From contig NZ_CP114903.1 in assembly GCF_027497255.1 (NCBI RefSeq), positions 4,216,001 to 4,280,000 on the forward strand: a DNA stretch of 64,000 bases, in the 5' to 3' direction. This stretch comes from Micromonospora sp. WMMD882 (GTDB lineage Bacteria > Actinomycetota > Actinomycetes > Mycobacteriales > Micromonosporaceae). Below, piece by piece: positions 59,522 to 64,000 of this stretch. The position numbers were made by a program, and so were the translations under genes. How positions within the stretch are numbered: the stretch's first letter is position 1; each line of letters opens with the position of its first letter. The notes beneath the pieces were generated by a model. The model was not told the DNA's origin. It did not search any database and saw only the letters and a list, made by a program, of their open reading frames with translations.

Positions 59522-60874
59522 ATGCTCGGATCACGCGGCTCGCGGATGGCCACGCTGGCCGCCTGCGCGGCGCTCCTGCTCACCACCGGGGCGTGCGGGA
59601 CGGACCAACAGCAGCCGGAAGAGGGCGACACCCACCAGGTGCGCCTCTACGGCACCGACGGCAACATGCTCAACACCTACCCGGGTGAGCTGAAGGACCG
59701 GGCCCACCTGGTCGACGGCATGAAGGGCACCACGCCGCTGACGCCGCTGCCGGAGGACTTCAAACGCCGGCTGCGGGCCGTCGACCCCGAGTTGAAGGAC
59801 TTCCTCTACGCGGCCGAGTCGTACGACGCGGTGCTGATCAGCGCGCTCGCCGCCCAGCTCGCCGGCCGTACCGCCCCGGCGGCCGTCGCGAAGCAGATCA
59901 ACGGCGTCACCAACGAGGGCCAACGCTGCGAGGACGCCGCCGGCTGCCTGGAGCTGGCCCGGGCCGGTCAGGACATCGAGTACCGCAGCGTCTCGATGAC
60001 CCGGGCCGGTTTCACCGACGCCGGTGAGCCGGCCACCGCCAGTTACGGCACCCTGCACTTCGACGACCAGCGGCTCAACGACGGCAAGACCGAGTTCGTG
60101 GGCGCCGGTGACGAGTCGGCGGCGAGCACCAAGGCCCCGCCGAAGGGCTTCCGGCAGCGCGGCAAGGTGCCGGCCAGCAGTGGCGCGCCGCTCGTCCTCG
60201 GTGGGCTGCTGCCCCGCACCGGCGCGCTCGCGCTGGCGTACCCGCCGCTGGCGGCCGGGGCCGCGCTGGCCGTACGGGAGATCAACGCCGCCGGCGGGGT
60301 GCTCGGCGAGCCGGTGGTCTGGCTCGACGGCGACGACGGCACCGCCCCGAACGTCGCGAAGGCCACCGTGGCGTCGCACCTCCGCGAGGGGGCGCACGTC
60401 ATCATCGGCGCCGGCGCGTCCGGCATCTCGATGGCCGTGCTGCCGGAGGTGGTGGCGGCCGGCCGGATCCTGTTCTCCCCGTCGAACACCGACTCCGCCC
60501 TGACCGAGGTGGACGACAAGGGCCTCTACTTCCGTACCGCGCCGCCGGACAGCCTCCAGGGGCGGGCGCTGGCCGACGTGATCCTGCGGGACGGCCCCCG
60601 CAAGGTGGCGCTGGTGGCCCGCAAGGACTCGTACGGCGAGGGCCTTCAGGGTTTCGTCCGCACCGAGCTGGAACGGGCCGGTCTCGGAGCCGACGCGGTC
60701 CGGCTGCTCACCTACGAGCCGCCGGCGGACGCCGACGCCCCGCCTGTCGACTTCAGCGCCGGCGCCCGCGAGATCAAGGAGTTCGGCGCGGACGCGGTGC
60801 TGCTCATCGGCTTCGCCGAGTCGGCGGCGGTGATCCTCGCCCTCGACGACGCGGACGTGCCGGTCCAGCCGTGA
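59522..60874 (+). CDS. Lipoprotein of the Leu/Ile/Val-binding (type I periplasmic) family, apparently circularly permuted
   Basis: 450 aa, ATG 59522 with GAGGGGG upstream; lipoprotein signal ending in TTGAC, Cys25. Residues 39-200 match the C-terminal module of ABC substrate-binding proteins of the LivJ type (LYGTDGNMLNTY, MKGTTPL, DPELKDFLYAAESYDAVLISALAAQLAG, CLELARAGQDIEYRSVS, GEPATASYGTLHF). After a linker (200-221), residues 222-450 match the N-terminal module (LVLGGLLPRTGALA, AVREINAAGGVLGEPVVWLD, IIGAGASGISMAVLPEV, GRILFSPSNTDSALT, GLYFRTAPPDSLQGRALA) and end at DDADVPVQP, exactly where the C-module normally starts. So the two halves are swapped. No permease or ATPase genes are near. 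Possibly a sensor or binding protein rather than a transporter part. Confidence 0.85.
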   Translation: MLGSRGSRMATLAACAALLLTTGACGTDQQQPEEGDTHQVRLYGTDGNMLNTYPGELKDRAHLVDGMKGTTPLTPLPEDFKRRLRAVDPELKDFLYAAESYDAVLISALAAQLAGRTAPAAVAKQINGVTNEGQRCEDAAGCLELARAGQDIEYRSVSMTRAGFTDAGEPATASYGTLHFDDQRLNDGKTEFVGAGDESAASTKAPPKGFRQRGKVPASSGAPLVLGGLLPRTGALALAYPPLAAGAALAVREINAAGGVLGEPVVWLDGDDGTAPNVAKATVASHLREGAHVIIGAGASGISMAVLPEVVAAGRILFSPSNTDSALTEVDDKGLYFRTAPPDSLQGRALADVILRDGPRKVALVARKDSYGEGLQGFVRTELERAGLGADAVRLLTYEPPADADAPPVDFSAGAREIKEFGADAVLLIGFAESAAVILALDDADVPVQP

Positions 60875-60932
60875 CCGTCCGGGGCGGTCGACACCGGCCG
60901 CCCCGGACCCACCCGCTCAACGGACCCACCGC

Positions 60933-61676
60933 CTACCGGGAACGCCGCCGCTCCAGGAAGTCCGTCATCCGCCGGCGTTTCTCCTCGTCCTCGAAGAGCA
61001 CCGCCTGGCTGACCAGGTCGAGCTGCGGATGGGCCGCCGCCGGGGCGTCGACGGCCAGCTTGGTCAGCCGCAACGCCAGCGTCGACCCCTTGGCCATCTC
61101 GTCGAGCAGGCCGTGCGCGCAGTCGAGCAGGTCGGCCGGCTCGGGCACCACCCGGTTGACCAGGCCGATCCGCAGCGCCTCGTCGGCGTCCACCCGCCGA
61201 CCGGTGAACAGCAGCTCCTTGGCCCGGGCCTCGCCGACCAGCGCCGGCAGCCGGTACGTCGCGCCCGCGCCGGCCAGGATGCCCAGCCGCACCTCCGGCT
61301 GACCGAACACCGCGCGCGCCGTGCACACCCGCAGATCGCAGGCGTACGCCAGCTCCGCGCCGCCGCCCAGCGCCGGCCCGTCGACGGCCGCCACGGTCGG
61401 CAGCGGCAGCGCCCGGATCCGGGCGAACGCCGCCGAGTTGATCGCGGCGAGCGCGTCCAACCGGCCCCGCTCGCGGAGCTGGCCGATGTCCGCCCCGCCC
61501 GCGAAGATGCCGTCGACGCCCCCGGTGAGCAGCAGCAGCCGGGGGCGGGCCTCCAGCTCGGCGCACACCTCGTGCAGCTCGCGGATCAGGTCCGCGTCGA
61601 TGGCGTTGCGTTTCTCCGGCCGGGCCAGCGTCACCACCAGCCGGTCCGGCCGCTCCTCCACCCGCAACCCGCTCAC
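60933..61676 (-). CDS. Enoyl-CoA hydratase
   Basis: 247 aa from GTG 61676. Crotonase fold with FAGGADIGQLRERG, GPALGGGAELAYACDLRV and FGQPEVRLGILAGAGATYRLP, keeping both Glu residues needed for water addition. It probably hydrates 2-enoyl-CoA in fatty-acid or phenylacetate-type degradation and is likely co-transcribed with the 3-hydroxyacyl-CoA dehydrogenase upstream, across the tandem repeat. Confidence 0.9.
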   Translation of the reverse strand: MSGLRVEERPDRLVVTLARPEKRNAIDADLIRELHEVCAELEARPRLLLLTGGVDGIFAGGADIGQLRERGRLDALAAINSAAFARIRALPLPTVAAVDGPALGGGAELAYACDLRVCTARAVFGQPEVRLGILAGAGATYRLPALVGEARAKELLFTGRRVDADEALRIGLVNRVVPEPADLLDCAHGLLDEMAKGSTLALRLTKLAVDAPAAAHPQLDLVSQAVLFEDEEKRRRMTDFLERRRSR

Positions 61677-61885
61677 CGTGCTCGCCTTACGGGGCTCGCA
61701 AGCTCGCTCCTCGCGCTCACCGTGCCCGCCTTCCGTTCGCGACTGCGGGGCTCGCTCCGCTCACTCCTCGCGCTCACCGTGCCCGCCTTCCGTTCGCGAC
61801 TGCGGGGCTCGCTCCGCTCACTCCTCGCGCTCACCGTGCCCGCCTTCCGTTCGCGACTGCGGGGCTCGCTCCGCTCACTCCTCGC
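61671..61885. repeat. 57-bp tandem repeat, three copies plus a degenerate one
   Basis: Identical units at 61715-61771, 61772-61828 and 61829-61885, preceded by a shorter variant (61671-61714) that contains the start of the enoyl-CoA hydratase gene. Each unit includes the inverted motif CTCGC...GCGAG-like CTCGCTCCGCTCACTCCTCGC. 57 is a multiple of three, so the minus strand stays open through it with 19-residue repeats, but composition (Ser/Arg/Glu) is not protein-like. Confidence 0.9.
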
Positions 61886-61887
61886 GC

Positions 61888-62745
61888 TCACTGTTTCACG
61901 CCGCCTTCCCAGTGGTAGAAGCCCTGGCCGGACTTCTTGCCCAGCCGGCCCTGGGCGACCATCTCCACCAGCAGCTCCGGCGGCGCGAACCGGTCGCCGT
62001 AGGCGGCCTGGAGGGTGCGGGCGATGTCGAGGCGGACGTCCAGTCCGACCAGGTCGGTCAGCTCCAGCGGCCCGACCGGATGCCGGTAGCCGAGCACCAT
62101 CGCCTTGTCGATGTCGGCCGGGGCGGCCACCCCGTCGGCGACCATCCGGATCGCCTCCAGCCCGAGCGTGACGCCGAGCCGGGAGGTGGCGAAGCCGGGC
62201 AGGTCGCGTACCACGACGGGATCCTTGCCCAGCCGGCGCGCGAGGGCGACGGCCGCGGTGGTGGTCTCCGTCGTGGTGGCCGGGCCGACCACCACCTCCA
62301 GCAGCGTCATCGCCCAGACCGGGTTGAAGAAGTGCAGCCCGAGGAAGCGTTCCGGGCTCGGCAGCCCCACCGCCAGCTCCCCGATGGAGATGCTGGAGGT
62401 GTTGCTGCCCAGCAGGGCGGGGCGCAGCGCGGCAGCCTCGGCGAGCACGCGCCGTTTCAGCTCCAGTCGCTCCGGCACCGCCTCGACCACCACCCCCGGC
62501 CCGGCGGGCACCTCGGCCAGCGAGGCGCGCAGCGTCAGCCGGTCACGGCCGGCCGCCGCCGCGTCGGCGTCGAGCCGGCCACGTCGGACCGCCCGGTCCC
62601 AGAGCGCCGCCAGCGCGGCCGGGGCCTCGGCGGCCCGACCCCGGTCCACCTCCACCAACTCGACGGCGTGGCCCGCGCCGGCCGCCACGTACGCGATGCC
62701 GAGCCCCATGGTGCCGGCCCCGACGACGACGAAACGATCGTTCAT
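61888..62745 (-). CDS. 3-hydroxyacyl-CoA dehydrogenase
   Basis: 285 aa, ATG 62745. NAD-binding VVVGAGTMGLGIAYVAAGAG, then SNTSSISIGELA, the catalytic His in GLHFFNPVWAM, and the C-terminal helical domain with DLPGFATSRLGVTLGLEAIRMV and GLDVRLDIARTL. Single-function short form (PaaH/FadB2 type). Oxidises 3-hydroxyacyl-CoA to 3-oxoacyl-CoA, the step after the hydratase downstream. Confidence 0.92.
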   Translation of the reverse strand: MNDRFVVVGAGTMGLGIAYVAAGAGHAVELVEVDRGRAAEAPAALAALWDRAVRRGRLDADAAAAGRDRLTLRASLAEVPAGPGVVVEAVPERLELKRRVLAEAAALRPALLGSNTSSISIGELAVGLPSPERFLGLHFFNPVWAMTLLEVVVGPATTTETTTAAVALARRLGKDPVVVRDLPGFATSRLGVTLGLEAIRMVADGVAAPADIDKAMVLGYRHPVGPLELTDLVGLDVRLDIARTLQAAYGDRFAPPELLVEMVAQGRLGKKSGQGFYHWEGGVKQ

Positions 62746-62836
62746 GTGCCGACCCTATGGCAGCTCCACGCGGACGGGCAGGCGTGGGGGCCGGCGGATC
62801 CGGGTACAGCGCCCCCAACCGAGGGAAGGACGATCG

Positions 62837-63115
62837 ATGAGCGAGACGACGGAGACGCCGGCGACGGTGGAGACCCGGGGCGACGAGCGGGTGGACCTGC
62901 TCCGCGCGGACACCAACAACGACGGGAAGACCGACGTCTGGGTGGTCGACACCGACGGTGACGGTCGGGCCGACCTGTTCCAGTTCGACACCGACGGCGA
63001 CGGCAAGGTCGACATCACCATGGTCGACATCGACGAGGACGGCACCCCGGACGAGGTGGTCGACGGCGACGGCGGCCTCCCACCCCAGCAGCTCCCCCCG
63101 ACGGTCCAGGTCTGA
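62837..63115 (+). CDS. Small acidic DxDxDG-repeat protein
   Basis: 92 aa, ATG 62837 with GGGAAGGA upstream. Four consecutive repeats of about 13 residues: DTNNDGKTDVW, DTDGDGRADLF, DTDGDGKVDIT, DIDEDGTPDEV, each with the Asp ladder of EF-hand/thrombospondin type 3/dockerin calcium loops. No signal peptide, so it would be cytosolic unless exported by another route. May buffer or sense Ca2+. Family assignment by motif only. Confidence 0.8.
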   Translation: MSETTETPATVETRGDERVDLLRADTNNDGKTDVWVVDTDGDGRADLFQFDTDGDGKVDITMVDIDEDGTPDEVVDGDGGLPPQQLPPTVQV

Positions 63116-63124
63116 CCGACGTGA

Positions 63125-63171
63125 GGAAGGGCCCCCTCCTGTACGCGAGGCGTCAGGACGAGGGCCCTTCC
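63125..63171. terminator. GGAAGGGCCC hairpin, bidirectional
   Basis: GGAAGGGCCC (63125-63134) pairs with GGGCCCTTCC (63162-63171), with a second stem TCCTG/CAGGA inside. It follows the DxDxDG gene and overlaps the end of the convergent methyltransferase gene. Confidence 0.75.
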
Positions 63172-63950
63172 CGACGTCGCAGGCGGAGGGTGGCGAGGTA
63201 GTACGGGGCGTCCCGGTCGTCGACGTCGTCGAGCGTCCAGGCGGTGCCGTCGACCAGGGTGGCCAGCTCCTCGACCGAGCAGACCAGATAGTCGAACCAC
63301 GGGGTGCCCAGCTCCCGGTACCGCAGCCGCAGCCGCAACTGCCCGCCCAGCCGACCCTGCCGCCGGTTCCGCTCGTGGTAGCCGGTGTGCACCGGGTCGC
63401 GGGTGCCGTACGGGTCGGTGCCCTGCGCGATCACCTGCGCGCCGGGGCGGGCCAGCGCCGCCAGCGCGGCCAGGAAGGCGGGCGCCCGGTCCGGTCCCTC
63501 GATCAGCCCGAGGTTGTTGCCGAGCAGCAGGAACGTGTCGTACCGCCGCCCGTCGGCGACGTGCGCGTCGACCGTGCCGTGCACCAGGTCCCGTACGCCC
63601 CGGCGGCGGCACACCGCCAGCGCCCCGGCCGAGGTGTCCAGCCCGGTCACCGGTACGCCCTGCTCCTGGAGCAGCAGCGCGATCCGGCCGGCCCCGACCC
63701 CGACGTCCAGGGTGGCGCCCCGGACCCGCGCCACGGCCCGGTGGTCGTACGGCGGCCAGTCCTGCGGGGCGGCGAGGTAGTGCGCGGCCGGGGCGCCGTT
63801 GATCAGCCCGTCGTCCCGTTCGATGATCTCGATGACCGGTCGGGGCGACCGCCCGCCGACCAGCGGCCGGGGGCCGACCCCGGTGTGCACCGCGAACGCG
63901 TCCCGGACCACCTCGCCGAACACGTCACCGAGCTGCGGTTCGTGCGTCAT
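63153..63950 (-). CDS. Class I SAM-dependent methyltransferase
   Basis: 265 aa, ATG 63950. Motif I ATLDVGVGAGRIALLLQEQG and the acidic end of strand 2 in VTGLD, then FLLLGNNLGLIEG (motif IV region) and a beta-rich C-terminal part. Substrate unknown; the pattern LLGNNLGL occurs in small-molecule methyltransferases. The last 6 codons lie within the terminator hairpin. Sequence beyond 63950 is upstream of this gene. Confidence 0.85.
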   Translation of the reverse strand: MTHEPQLGDVFGEVVRDAFAVHTGVGPRPLVGGRSPRPVIEIIERDDGLINGAPAAHYLAAPQDWPPYDHRAVARVRGATLDVGVGAGRIALLLQEQGVPVTGLDTSAGALAVCRRRGVRDLVHGTVDAHVADGRRYDTFLLLGNNLGLIEGPDRAPAFLAALAALARPGAQVIAQGTDPYGTRDPVHTGYHERNRRQGRLGGQLRLRLRYRELGTPWFDYLVCSVEELATLVDGTAWTLDDVDDRDAPYYLATLRLRRREGPSS

Positions 63951-64000
63951 GCCGGCACGTTATCCGCCACCGCCGCCGACGACCGTCGGGGCGTCGCGGC

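Noticed and set aside
61671..61885. Tandem repeat as a CRISPR array
   Set aside because: Units are contiguous and identical with no variable spacers, and no cas genes are near.

Overview
The window is one stretch of a very GC-rich actinobacterial chromosome. GTG starts are frequent, ATGA/GTGA stop-start overlaps are common, and a 57-bp tandem repeat and GGAAGGGCCC-type hairpin terminators lie between genes. Together with a complete Tad pilus operon and a crtB/crtE-crtI-idi-MerR cluster, this suggests Micromonospora or another Micromonosporaceae. That assignment is inference from style and gene content, not a database result.

Layout. (1) 0.5-11 kb: a small biosynthetic locus on the plus strand. 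It holds a two-module NRPS (C-A-T-C-A-T-TE, first A domain with an EntF-type serine code), a PapA-like acyltransferase, an SDR lacking the catalytic Lys, and a SnoaL-like protein, all overlapping or nearly so. (2) 11.1-15.4 kb, minus: a four-gene operon of a one-TM protein, an ECF sigma factor, an 85-aa protein and a TPR-CHAT putative protease. This is the best candidate here for a poorly described conflict or stress-response system. (3) 15.6-24.6 kb: secreted CE4 deacetylase with a carbohydrate-binding module, M43 metalloprotease, cation exchanger, DUF2254 protein, a divergent response-regulator/kinase pair, Mn catalase and a heavy-metal/Mn exporter-like protein. (4) 24.9-29.2 kb: Sua5, a GH65 phosphorylase and a PAP2 phosphatase. 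(5) 29.7-39.2 kb: a Tad pilus operon with a lipoprotein, secreted protein, CpaB/RcpC-like SAF protein, TadZ-like, TadA, TadB, TadC, a short pilin-like peptide, TadE-like pseudopilins, a TadG-like protein and a LysM protein. (6) 39.3-46.1 kb: Rieske/DUF2231 protein, a broken EamA transporter, crotonase, flavin disulfide reductase, SRPBCC protein, serine beta-lactamase-like protein and TetR regulator. (7) 46.1-48.6 kb: a rifampin-phosphotransferase-like enzyme. (8) 48.7-55.2 kb: a carotenoid cluster (crtB with a photolyase on one side; crtE-crtI-idi and a CarH/LitR-type regulator on the other). (9) 55.4-64 kb: CE4 lipoprotein, tRNA-Glu/Asp/Phe, SRPBCC, DUF2786, a small secreted protein, an apparently circularly permuted substrate-binding protein, a crotonase/3-hydroxyacyl-CoA dehydrogenase pair around a tandem repeat, a DxDxDG-repeat protein and a methyltransferase.

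How they work together. The carotenoid genes would supply IPP/DMAPP isomerisation, GGPP, phytoene and its desaturated product. The B12-type regulator and co-transcribed photolyase point to light control. The Tad genes give a near-complete pilus machine (ATPase, platform proteins, pseudopilins, SAF protein). In the CHAT operon, a sigma factor probably controls, or is controlled with, a protease. The most unusual single gene is at 59.5-60.9 kb: its C-terminal-lobe module of a Leu/Ile/Val-type binding protein comes before its N-terminal-lobe module.
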